DNA of 64,000 bases, from positions 1 to 64,000 of the forward strand of contig DAOQQF010000001.1 of NCBI GenBank assembly GCA_035333525.1, given 5' to 3'. How positions within the stretch are numbered: the first letter of the stretch is position 1; every line of letters begins with the position of its first letter. This document shows, piece after piece, positions 21,244-34,460 of the stretch. A program made the translations under genes and the position numbers. The notes under the pieces were generated by a model. That model was not told where the DNA came from, made no database searches, and saw only the letters and a program-made list of their open reading frames with translations. The stretch comes from CALMFT01 sp035333525. GTDB lineage: Bacteria > Patescibacteriota > Gracilibacteria > Absconditabacterales > Absconditicoccaceae.

Positions 21244-24200
21244 TTATTTCACTCCCTCTACCTCAACGGCTATAGTTGCTATAGATGTTCAACCTTTTTT
21301 TAACGTATATAAAACACGTCATCATTCAAATCAATACTGTGCAGTATATGATCTATGATAGGGCTGAACAACATTAATCAAACCTGTTGGTCATACCAAT
21401 ATTTCACAAATTCATCCCTTGGGTTTAATACAAAATCCATCACTATATGAACCGAGTAATCATACAGATGAAGGTAGTTTAATAACCTCATAAGATCCAT
21501 CCAATAATGTTATTGCATTAGATCAATCCATGGTGCGAGGTTTGAGATAGATACGATAAAGTTCCTGATTATTCTGATTGATAGTAATGGTAGGTATATG
21601 ATCTATAAAATCTATTCCAATACGAATGGATCAATTAGTATTGATAATCTGTCATTCAGGAGTCAGACTTACTCACAAAAACTTACCTTGAGCATCATAA
21701 AATCCTTTGTCTTGTTTAAAAGCAAACACTCATCAAGTAATAGTGACCTGATAGGTAGTTGTATCAAACGAACTTTGTTTATTTAATGCTGATTGTAAAA
21801 CCGATTCAACACCATTCCTTATTCTGATAAATTTGACTGTTCAGGTATCAACATCACTATTGAGATTACTAATTGCTTGAGACTGACCAATGGTATTAGT
21901 AACCACATCATCAAGTGTTAACTTTGGTAAATCAAGCTGAACTCTTACCGTCTTAAATCATCTGTTTCATGCTGCATCTTCAGCTACAAGTTGATAGGTA
22001 TAGGTAATTGGCTTATCGGTATATAGTCATGATAAGATAATCTGATCATCATCCCTCGACGCTACTACCTTACCTTGTTCATCAACAATTCGATTACGAA
22101 TCACCCTAGAATCATCAAACCAACTTCCTGTGAGTGTATAGTATGATTTGATAGTACCATATAACATATCTCACTGTCATGCAAAAGTATTTTTTTTGTC
22201 ACGCATAAGTCATACGGTTGGGTATGGTGCAGAACTATCAGCAATAAGTTGCATACCAGCAGTTTCATGGAGAGACCAAGGTGAAACTTTATGGATCCAT
22301 GAAGATGGTTTTGACACAAACAAAGGGATAAATGAAAATAAACTATTAGACTGTGATGTCATAGTTACCTTTGCGATCTGAGTAAAATACCATCTCCTTG
22401 GTAAGTTATTCAAAATGACACTTACTGTCGATGTATCAGCTTGGATATAGCGAATTTCACTATCATCAAGTTTTATAGTCTTACCATCGATATTAATACC
22501 ATCAATTGTGCGTCCTGCCAAGGATGTATCCAGTAATAAAAGATAACTATAATCAGATCATTTTTCTAATACCGTCTTTGTAGAATCAGCATACCTAACT
22601 ATATAACCTTGCATTGATCTCTCATGTATATTTTCTCCACTATGTGAAATAAGCTCAGAATCAACTTGATAAGTCATAGCTTGATAAGTCTGACCTACCG
22701 TTTCCCATCATACAGGCATTCGTAGAGATGACCATATACGAACATCATTATAATATCAGTATTGATCAACCTTTGATTGAAGATCGGACACTGAATCAAT
22801 CTCTACTACAGTAACCTGAGAGCTATTATTTTTATAAATTGGTTTTGTTTCAGCATATTTGATATAAATAGTATGACCATCCCATGATATAAGTTCACGT
22901 TCCTTATCATTGTTTAAATCTTTTTCCAACATAGTCTGACTCAATCATTCTCATTTAGTAGTACTTGATATAACATTGTGGTAATTACCATCATCTCATA
23001 ATGTAAAATATCCATCAATATGTGAAGCAGGATCAGTAGAATATCATCATACAAAATCTGGTTTATTATCTCATGACTTTTTTATTTGAGACAATAAAAG
23101 ATTATGAGTATTACTATCATCTGAATTTTTTACCTGTGTAATAAAATTATTCTGATTATCTACTAATATAGTATGATTCAAATGATTATTTGTATAATCT
23201 ATATTTTCCTTAAGTTGAGTAAGATAAGTTAATGATTGATCATAATCAGATTTACTCATTCATAAAGTAAGATAATCTGATTGTTTAAGCGCTTGAACAT
23301 ATCATCATACCACATGTTGTTGAGTCTGAACATATTGTTGTGGAATATTATTTGATGAAAGATACTTATATGTTTTTGGGTCAATATTAAGCAACGATGC
23401 TTTTAGACTATGATTCAAAGAATCATCACTAACATATTGTGTTTGAGCAATATGACGAATCCATCAATCATAGTCTTGTTGAACCCAATCAAGTTGTTCA
23501 CGATTACTTTTTAGTAACTCATCCCTAATCATAGTTGCTTGTTGTTTAACATAATTAATTCATGTTGTATTGATAGATGTACGAGTAGGTAGTTTATATG
23601 AGGTTTGTATATCTCAAGCAATAAGAGCTCTTTGTTTATTACCAGGGTGAGAATCATGCTTGATAAAATAAGTAATATCACCAGCAATTTTAGTATTTAT
23701 TTGACTATAATCTGATGTAGCAGTAGGTATTTCATCCAAAGGCTGTACACTGCCAAATGGTTTTACATCCAATATAATATTATGCGTATCATATGTTTCA
23801 ATAGTATCATCTATTGTTTCATTATACCAATTTCATACACTATCAAAAGCTTGCTGAATCGCATTATTGATAGGAGTGAGAGCAGGAATTTGATCACCAC
23901 CACGGAGTATTGCTCTTGTGCCAAGATTGAGTGATTGAGCAACACCATCAAATAGTGAGTAAATACCATCAAAGTACAACTTAACTCCCGCATATGTCTC
24001 CAATTTAATATCAAAACTTCATCCCTTGTAGCCATTTGGTTTGAAAAGATTCCATGTCTGAAGTGGAGCATTTGGTATCATAAGTTTTAAACTATCAAAC
24101 GGTTCTACTTGTCGCGTTCTCTGAGTCATTTGCTCAATTCTTGATTTAAGTCATTTCTCGCCAACCAATCCAATTCATCACTTGATAATACAAAATACTC

Positions 24201-27200
24201 TACCCAAGAAATCAGCAATATCAATAGCTAATCATAGTTCAGGAGCAATTTTTGGTATACGAGGAGCAGGAGGTAATGTTGGTCACTTAAAGATAAATTG
24301 AGGAATAAAACTCGGTAAACGTAATGCGGATAAATCTGGTGGTTGAGGTATTACTGGCAAAGAAGGTAAACTGATACTAATTTGACCCTTTATCAATCAT
24401 CACATTGATGGCGGATAGGGTGTATCCGGTAAACCAAATTGTATCAGATTATCAAACAATGTTACCTTTTTTGGTTGAAATCTAAGTTTAGGAATAACGA
24501 TATCAGTACTAAAATCAACATTACTCAAATCCAAAGTAAGTGATGGGATCTTAAAAGGAGGTATTGCAAAAACTGGTAACTTGGGGCAAAAAGCACTCAA
24601 TGAACAACTGTAAGCACTATAATTATCAACAGTACATTTACTACATGTTTCTTTTCGATTAACAGAAAAATCAATGATAATCTGTCGCGTTTTGATAATA
24701 CCAACAAGCGATATAATAAAGTCTACTCGTGCATCAAATCATCTTGCAATCTTACTTAGCCATGAAGTAACAGCGTCAATAGTACCATATGCAAAATTAA
24801 ATACATCATAAATATAACTATCAAAACTATGAAGTAACTCATACACTTGTTTTGGTAACTGACCATAAAGCTCAAGTGTTTGAATATTTTGTCTTACTGA
24901 GCGTTCGAACTGCCCAAGTTTATTATTTATATCTATCATACTATCTACTCACTGAGTACATGCAGAGCGATCAAACTCGTTATTTAAATCCTTACATTTG
25001 TTAATAAGATCTTTTTTTGCTTGATCCCAAGCCTCCCAAATAGGTTTATTTCTTTCCAACCAACTTGTATAAATCCCCTTAATAGTACCAATATCTTCTT
25101 GATATACTCGTGGTATTTCAATAAGAACATCCTTGGTACTAATAGTAATAAGTTCACTATCATTAAACAACGTTGCCAGTTGATCAAAAGGGTTTCATAA
25201 GGTAGTATCAAGTCTTTTTGTCAGCTGTTGTTTACTCCATAGATTGGTATTATTGGTCAATATATTATTACGCTGTTCTTTGAGCAATCTCATCTCATCA
25301 GATTGATTTGCTGATTTAAGTATTGATCAAATTCATACTGTTTGTTGTCATAATCATGCCAAATCTGGTAAGACAATGTTGAGATTAAATGTTGTAAGGT
25401 TGTTGATAGTGTATCTAATCTGATTATCTAAAAATTGATTCATGAGACAGCTTACCAGTCATTCAGTAGCAGATCATTTTACTTTGAGGTTAAGCGGATT
25501 TCATGGCTCAAGTCTAACCTTGGTAAAGAAATTGGATAAACTGATGCTATTGTAATTGGTGAGATTTGCATGACCACCAAGTTTTATCACCAATCCATGT
25601 TCTCCTTGTATAGACTCTAATCGATTATCAGTATTATTTATAGAAGTCTCTACAAACTTGAGTGGAGAGTTTTTTATCGTAATATCATCATTGCATATTG
25701 GACCATCAAGCTGTTTATGTTCAGGACTCAAAATATACTTACCTGTTTCTTTATTTTTTTCAATCTGACACTTACCTATTCATGGATCAACTGCAAAAAC
25801 AATACAATTTCATGCTACATCTCTAAATAACTTGGGTAGCTTCATTCATACCCCATAAGGACCAAAACACAATCCAATACCAAGTTTCGCTGTGAGAGTT
25901 GGAGCAATATATATTCTTAGTTGTGATGGGTATTGTCATCATCATACTCGATAAAACTTATCAGTAGTAGACTCTTTGAATCAAACTGGACCAACAGAGG
26001 GAACTGGACCAACCGGTGTTTGTAGTGTAGCAGGGAACCATACAAGTGGTAATCCCTTATCATTGAAAATCTTACATCCCATGACTTGCATATCTCATGG
26101 AGCCAAGAAAGCCATATTCCATGGTAAGTTACTCAAAATAGGTATTCATGAACAACTTTTTTGACCAAGTTTGAATCACTCACATAGTCACCTTGTCAAC
26201 TCTCCTATTTTCAAGTCTAGCTGTTCATCGATCGTAGAACCAAACAATCATAGTTTAAAATTCTCACGAAGTGAGATATTTCATGCAACTTCAAGTATAT
26301 TAGTAATATATTGAAGTGAACTATATGTCGGATCTTCTCTAAGTAATCATTGCTGATTCCAAATTTCTTTTACATACTCTTTAATATCATCTCAGATTGC
26401 TTCTCACTCACGAGGTATAAAATTATTAACCATTGCATCAAGTCATGACGAAAATCATTCTTCAGTCTTTTTATTCATATCATCAATAATTTTTTGCAGA
26501 TCTATTTTTATCTCTCTAAATGAATCTCACAACGATGGTAATATCTTCCATCTAAATTTCGCACAACCATCTAATGGATCAACTTCTAGCCATGATGGAG
26601 TTTCAGGATCATCTTGGGCAAATGCCTTATCTATGAGTTTACCAATTGATCATTTGAGACCATTCTTGGAAATAAAATCTTGACCATGTTTAATAGTTAC
26701 CAGTTGTTGTGATCTAAATACCACATGGTAACCAAAAGTTGTTTTTTTTCACGGTTTCAGATTATCAATCATAAATAAATAACTTGGTCATGGTGAAGAA
26801 ATATACTGATAATCAGAATTGAGCGTTCATGGGAAAAATCAGATTTGTTTACCTCCACTCATAGGAACTTCCCATGGACCATTGAGTTTTTCTATATAGG
26901 TTGCAACTCAAACTCCACGACTCTCGAGGGTAATTTCTACTTTGACAATATCACCATCTTCCAATCTTTCTCCATCAAGATCAGTAAATACTTTATAAGC
27001 GATAAGCGGATCAGATGGAACCATGGCACTCAATTGCTTGTAAGCGATCTCATCAGTTCAATCAGGCTCATAGACAGGACGATATGAACCTCATAAAGTA
27101 ACGGTATTATTCAGAGTATTTACATAATTCTCGAGATTCTTTATAGGATTTGCTGCTTCCATAAGAGTATTTTTGATAGTCGAAACAGCCTGTTTGATTT

Positions 27201-30200
27201 GAGTAGCAGTTGGTTTTTTGCCCATATCGGGAAGTTGTGGTTCTGCAACGATAACTTTTTCTGGCTCCTCTAAATCATTGGGGTCAATAGTAGACGATGT
27301 TTCATCTACCGATCAATTACTTACCAATCATTGTCGATGAACAAGTGCTTCATCGGTAATGTGTTCACCATGAACCTTGGGTGCGAATGATTTAATAATA
27401 GTAGATTTGTTTTCTTGTCTCTTCTTCCATCATGGATCACAACCGAGCTTGTCCCTAGAAATATAGTTTCATCATCAAAATCACAGTTCAAATAATGTAG
27501 AACCTCATCAACCATAAAAGAGTGTAATAGTATTATTTTTATCCAATACAACAATATCAGTAACATTGTCATCATTTGGATCAGTCAACATCCATTGATA
27601 GACATCATTGGTATTAAGGGGTTCTTGAGAACCACTTCATAATGAAGATGCTCCTAAATTCAAACAAATAGGATAACCATCAACATCAATTCTATCTCCC
27701 TCATAGTTTTTGTAAAATCTTAGTTGATAAGCAAGAGTCTGGACAAAAATATCTTGGTAACCATCTCCATCTCCATCTCATACATAGACCTGTTTAATAC
27801 CATCATCAATAAATGCCACATCTAATAATTCAGCATACTCTCTGTTTCATTTTGCTAAGAGTATTTTAATAGTTCCATTTGCATATACTACCACAAGATC
27901 CTTTTCGCCATTACGATCTCGATCAATATCCATCGTTTGTGTAATCAGATTATCTGGATCTGAAAATACAACATCTCATACTCACCCATCATATAGAGTA
28001 TGATCGATACGTCTATTGATTTCTCATTGACGATAGGTAGGATCTCATAAATTAATAACAAATTCACTAGCATAAGGCATAGCGCTTTGACCAACAGACT
28101 TACCCTGAGCAAATAGAGTCAATGGTTTGAATGTATCACCAAATCAGATATCATACTCAGCATGATCACTATGTTGGATACTAGGTATAGTTGAAAGTTC
28201 ACGATCTTGGAGAGTTTGATCAATCTCTTGGAGAATAAGTCATCATTTAGATGACTGTCAAATAGACTGGATCACTACACGATAACGAGATGAGTCAATG
28301 GTTTTGGACCATTGATCCATCAATGATTCGAGTCATCATCACTCATAAGGTAACCAACCATATGGAGTAACATATCAGCGTTGATTATTTACAACTGTTG
28401 TATCATATACTGTAGATGAGCCATCAAATGAAATAAGAGTTCTATCATCACGCAAAGCAAGAATTGATTTATAAACACGTCATAAGTCATTATGCTGAGT
28501 TGTTACTGAAAGTGTTTTGGGACTTTGTGTCAAAACGGTTTGTCCAATAAAATGGTTAGTTTGAGAGTCTTTCTGTTCAGACCAATTTGAACCATAAAGA
28601 TTAAGATAAGCAACTGATAGATTTTCTATTGGCCATGATCTATTTTGAACAATTAATGCTTGATAATCTGGATATTGTTGATCAAATGACACTCATGCAA
28701 TAGTAGAAAATAGGTATGCCTGTCATCAGGGGAAAATTGGTGTAATAGTAATATCTTGTTCTCACTGAACATCAAGCAATCATCATGATCCATTAACTCC
28801 CTCAATAGCAATATTACCCACAATACCCATCAATACACGATTTGGTCATGGAAGAATATTTCATCGAATATCAGTTACTTTAATGCTACCTTTCATAGAT
28901 GAATCCATACCAAGTGTTGTTCATGGTAATGTTACTAGTGTTTTTTTGGCAGAAGCTGGTTTTGCTGAAATTGTAAACGTTTCTATGGTCTGACCTATTT
29001 TTACTTGAATACTATCATCTCATGCTCTCATAGTCGGATAAAGATAAAACTCAACAATTCATCATGTAAAGATAAGCTGATCTATAGCACCAAATCAATC
29101 AATATACTCTGTTTTTCAAACATCATTAATAAAAGATTGACGAGTTTTTGTTCACACAATAAATTTACCTCATAATGATTTTATGTCTACCAATCCATAA
29201 ATTGACTTACCATCATTGATAGTTAATGAAAGTTTTGGTAACTTATTTAAATCAATAATAGATCTAGAACCATTTTTTTTTTCGAGATCAGTAGTTTGTT
29301 CTGGTAATTGAAACACTGTTTGTGAAGATGAAATACGTATCTTAGGATCAACAATATCCAGTTTGAGTTCTTGTTGTACAGGAATCAGATTATAGGCTGA
29401 TTTTATGTACACACTATCTGATGATCATTTGACCGTAAAACTATCATATAAAACTCATGCATCCATAAATGATGATAGTTCAAAACCAGTACTCATTTGA
29501 TTATTATATATTAATCATCAACCTTGTTGTGTTTGTACCAAGAAATTAAACGGTGAACTACTTACCTGATTATTATTGATATCAAATCATTTGATGATAA
29601 GAGGTAACATACTTCATCTAGCAATTGGAGGTATATAATTTCACACAGGAGTATTAAACTCTATACGAGCAAGTTGTCATGGTAAAACCGTTATAGTAAG
29701 TGTGCGATAAATACATTGATTTGGTTTATCACATAATGAAATCTGGTATATCATATCTCATACTCCCTGAGACTTTGCAGGATCTAATGTATATGGCAAT
29801 ATAAGTGATTTAGTTCCATTTATAGTAAGTTGTTTCTTTTCACAAAGATTACCTCATTGTCATATTAAACAGTTTGATCATGTAGTCAACACATTAATTG
29901 TGTATGATCCAAGGTCTTGTTTGGGTTGTATAGTCAATGTTAAACCAGAATCAATAAACGGTGTAGTAACATCAAATGACGTCTTGAGATTGGCTAGTTG
30001 TTTAAATAAAGGACGTTGTTTGATAGGATCAACTCATGGATCCTGTTCTTTGATAAGGGATCTCCATGATTGAGCATACTTTTGTGCTTTTTGTCTTTCA
30101 GGAGATAGTAACTCATCACCAAGTTGTTCCAGTCATCCTTTAAAACCAGAGGCAAAATACTCATTGGCCGATCCTACAAATGTAAGACCAACCTCAAATT

Positions 30201-33200
30201 GCTTCAGTGGTTCATTTTGGAGCCAGCACTTCATTGCTTGAGGTCGCTTAATCAATGAAACAGAATAACTTGGGGGTATAAGATGATCACATGTACCAAT
30301 TTGGAGATCTTCTTTGGTTTTCGCGGTAGGACGAGGAGCTCTTTCTTTTTGTTGTTGAATACGCTTGAGCAATGGTGGAGATGTCTCAAATTGAATATAA
30401 TCTGAGCCATCACTATTAATATATCATACTTCATAACCACGTGTATTATAGTATGGATAAGCAAATTCTAATGAACTTACTTGATCAAATGATGCAACCG
30501 GCTGAACGGTCATATAGTTATGGAGAATATATCTTGTTTTATCATTTGAATCGGCAAATGATTGTATCAATGAAAACTGAGTAAGTATTTTATTGGTTGT
30601 ATCAAATGGTAACTGCTGTCGCATAACATTTGAATAATAAAGATGACGAGCAATTGAACGTATAGCATCTTGCACTGAAACGTTCTTTCCTTGTCGGATT
30701 GTACTAAGTTGATTAATAAGAAAATCATCTGGTAGCAACTCATACGGTCTAAGATAAAGTCACGTATTATCTTTTTGAACCAATGGCGATATCCTTCGAT
30801 CATGTGGTTGAAGTTTATCAATCCAATGTTGTCTTGGTAATCATCAATCATTTCCATAATAAAATGCATACCTTTTATCATACTGTTCATTGAGTGTCTG
30901 ATTATAGTATTGTGTTTGTTGTTTAAAGTATTGTGAAATAGATTGTTCAATATCTGAAATACTCATCAATGTCTTTTGTCATTGATTATCTTTGTAAACA
31001 GGTATTTTCCATATATTTGGATAGACCCATACTATTTTATCTCCACCAATTCATTGAAAATTGACATATCTAGGAGAATCGATTGGTCTTTCAAGAGTAA
31101 ATTCATTGATTCATCATGCTTGAAGCTGTTTCCCTGTAAACCATGCTTGACGAGTTCATGTATTAAGTACCGCTTTATATCCTCACAGTGAAAGTTTTTT
31201 TCACTGATACAGCACACTTGCTCCAGGATAAAATGAAATAAGCGTCCCAGTTGGATCTATATCAAAGAGTTTTTCATCAATAGGATTCATGCGTTGATTA
31301 TTGATTGTAAACTGCACTCATTTACACTGCAATCATAGTTCTTCAGGATCGGTATTATGTAATTCACAAGGATAAGTAGTCTCAATCCAAGGTATAGAGA
31401 GTAATCTAGTAGTATCAGAGGTGTTTTTCAATACGATATTAGAACCAAAATTTGAAAATATTCTTTTTTTATCTCGATAATCAAGAGTAAGATTTCAGTT
31501 TCCTAAACTCCCAACAAGTCCGTCAAAACTAATAGTCTTTCACCATTCATGTCGTTGTGCTGTGCTGTTAAACAAAACCTTGCCTCATGTAATAATATAA
31601 TCATCTCCTTTTTTGGCATACAGTTGAGTTTGAACAGTGCCAGGATAGATATCAGTAAATTTAAATATCACGCCTACACACGATCACTCTGGATCTTCTA
31701 TTTCACTCAAATCTTGACAGGCCATATCGACATTCAACTGAACCTGATCCAGATGAATAAAATCTCCATACATTTCTTCATAAGTAGGAGACTTGTGCTC
31801 AAATACAGAACTAACTGATCTTATAAAACGATTCCAATGATCTTCATTTCGTCATTGAATAGTAATATAATCAGAAGGCACAGGATGGGTTGTGTTTTGG
31901 ATACGTCACCAACTAGGTAAGAAAAATAAACCATCATCTTTTGAGCCCTCTCATAATGCAAAAAGATCAATCTCGGATCGATTAGTAATTCTTGGCTTAC
32001 CATTTCTTCTTACTTTTCTCTTATGGACCTTAATCCACTTACCATTGTCTCTTAGTACCTTGATAGCAGAACCAAAAAATCATGCAGCCAAAAAACTATC
32101 AGAGTATCATGAGTATGATTTGAGGTTTGATGGAATATCTTCTTCATCACCATCATCATCACCATCGTCTTCATCATTTGATCACAAGGTAAATCACACC
32201 ACTCTATCAGGTGTTGTAATTCTACTTCATGCAATATCAAAAACCCATCCTCATAAACTCCTATCCTTGAAAGGATTCCATAATTGAGTATAATCCATTC
32301 TGGCTATATTAAGCCTTAAGTCATTACTTTCAGTATCAATATTTAATGGCGTATATCATGCTCGATAATAAGATATAAATCTATTTATGGTTTTTCTCTT
32401 TTTTCTGTGTTTTTTGAATGGCATAGTATTTTTGACTCTCTCAAATTCAGTCTGATCATACTCTACTAATGAAAAATCATATCATCTATGAGCCTCTACC
32501 TCTCTTGCATTTTCTCCTTTTGATACTCATACTGATGATAACGGTTGATAATCTAACCATGATGTATAATCAAATGTCTCAAGTTTTGGTATAGATCTAA
32601 TATTATTAAATGTACCACGATAAATACTCAAATCACTTGCATATCTTGCCAACTCAGCTGGTAATCAAAAATAATACACCTCATACATATTTGAATCTTC
32701 AGTATTTATTCTGGTAGGAAGTATTACATTCATAGAATATCATTGTACTTCTATACGATCATCGATAGCCTTTTCTATTTTGGTGTTGAGATCCAAAAAG
32801 AGTTGATTAGTAATCTCATCATGTTTGGTAGTCAAAGTGATATGATCATCTGCATATCACAATACTAATCATGTTTTGGTAGACTGAGTTTTGTAATCAA
32901 AATTATCTCACGTTCATGTCTCATGCTTTGAGACATTGATATATCTACCTCCTAAAGCAAGTCTTTTTTCTTTTGAGCTAAAGTAACTAGTGCCATAAAG
33001 TTCTAAATAATCTTTGGTAAATCACTCTACAACCTTTTGAAGAAAAATAGTATTTATAAACTTACTATTTGGTAAGTCTCATAGTGATGATGGAGATGGT
33101 TCTGGATCATTTTTATCACTTGATGAAGATCAGATTATTTTTTTGAGAGATTTGACGAGATTTCGAAATTTTTCAATTTGTTTGGAATAGGTACTTTTCA

Positions 33201-34038
33201 TCTCATCAAACTCAGGAACATTATGATACTCATCATTGAGACTAGTAGTTGATAAAGTAGATCATGTAAAAATATCAACGATACCACTATTATGCAACGC
33301 ATTAAATGTATCTACCATCAAATTTGTATATCTATTGTATGCGATATCTTCTTGAAATAAGGTATTATTGACATAATTTGATAGATTATCTACCAAAGCC
33401 GTTTGCTTTTGATGTAGAATATCTTCATACCATAATGCTTTATTGGTCCATCACTGTGGATCTTGTATATAACGTTTCAGCTTATCAAAAAATCATTGAT
33501 ATGCTGATACATTTGCATCAAAATCAATAACTCCATGTCGTATTTCGGGTTGGCTATTTCATTCATCACGATACTGAAAATAATCAGAAGTAGGTTCATA
33601 ATAATATTTTGGTTGATCAAAATCAACAAGCGGATAAACAGTGGGGAATATGAATCATTGTTTATTTACTACAGGTAATCTAAGGTCTCCAATCAAGATC
33701 GTTCATACAAGTTTACTTGGTCACTCTTTGGTTCACTCTAAGTACAAATTTTGATTAATCTTGACCATATCAGCAGGAGTTACCGATTCAGAATCGATAA
33801 CAAAAAGCATAACACGAGGGTTATCATAATTTCTTCCAATATATTGTTTGGTGTACCAATCGACAGAAGATTGAACACTACTATATATAGATTTTTCTAC
33901 AAAAACAGAAATCAAATCAGTCGATCAAGGTTGAGCATATGTTTTGAGCCAACCAAACATCGTTCCAGACAAAACTATGTCCATTATATAAACCAAGGCA
34001 ATAACCAAAAGAAAGGTTGCTTTTCTTGTTCGTTGCAT
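21244..34038 (-). CDS. Giant secreted/surface protein (4264 aa) with FG-GAP/VCBS-like motifs
   Basis: A single frame of 4265 codons has no TAA or TAG in the lines I read codon by codon, with a clean TAA end and an ATG followed by a signal-peptide-like helix (KATFLLVIALVYIMDIVLSG). Within it are acidic calcium-loop motifs: DDGDDDGDEED near residue 625, GDGDGDGYQDIF near 2087, and DLNNDKERELISWDG near 3707. These match FG-GAP/VCBS repeats of integrin-like beta-propellers. A Pro-rich stretch of repeated short strands lies near 3100-3270. The last 400 residues (LTGSWFDDS, TYTYQLVAEDAAGNR) resemble Ig/fibronectin-like modules. No enzyme motif is visible. It probably sits on or leaves the cell surface and mediates adhesion to other cells. 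Upstream, TATCAT lies 6 bases before the ATG. The gene spans a fifth of the window. Confidence 0.85.
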
Positions 34039-34123
34039 AGATCAATGATAACTATAGTCAGATAAAATATAACAAATAACACACCATATAACAAAAGATG
34101 ACTAATGTAACTAATACAGTATA

Positions 34124-34298
34124 GGAAGCTGGGGAAAAACTCCCAATTCATGAAAAACTACCTATCATATCAAATCCTTTGGTCTTTTAAAATCCTCATT
34201 TGACGAGCTTCCTGAGAATATTTATCCCGAGAGTTCGGGACCTCTTCCATGTCGTAATCATAAAACTTCGTTTTATGTTGCTTATTTCCCAAGGCTCA
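34124..34298 (+). repeat. Structured intergenic repeat, family B copy 2 (about 175 bp)
   Basis: Second copy of the element at 20789-20981, same orientation. It retains the GGAAGCTGGGG start, the TCCCGA/TCGGGA hairpin, CCTCTTCCATGTCG and the CCCAAGGCTC end. AGGAAGCT near the start can pair with AGCTTCCT 80 bases later. Its variable cassette is a CATAAAA-CTTCG-TTTTATG hairpin. It lies between the divergent giant gene and ileS; the rest of that 422-base gap shows only AT-rich sequence and ileS promoter-like elements. Confidence 0.75.
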
Positions 34299-34460
34299 AT
34301 AAATCTAATAAATATACAAAAGCAAACTGTATTTTTTTTGAATAGGTATTCAATCATAATTGAACGAAATAACTACTTGTAAAGCACTCTGTCTTTACAT
34401 TGTGTTGTAATAGTTCGTGATATAATTATAGATTGATTATTTAATTATTATACAGCTTTC

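Noticed and set aside
31549..32287. Two plus-strand frames of 89 and 131 codons
   Set aside because: Antisense to the giant gene; composition (long Ser runs, His repeats) is what its acidic calcium loops give on the other strand.
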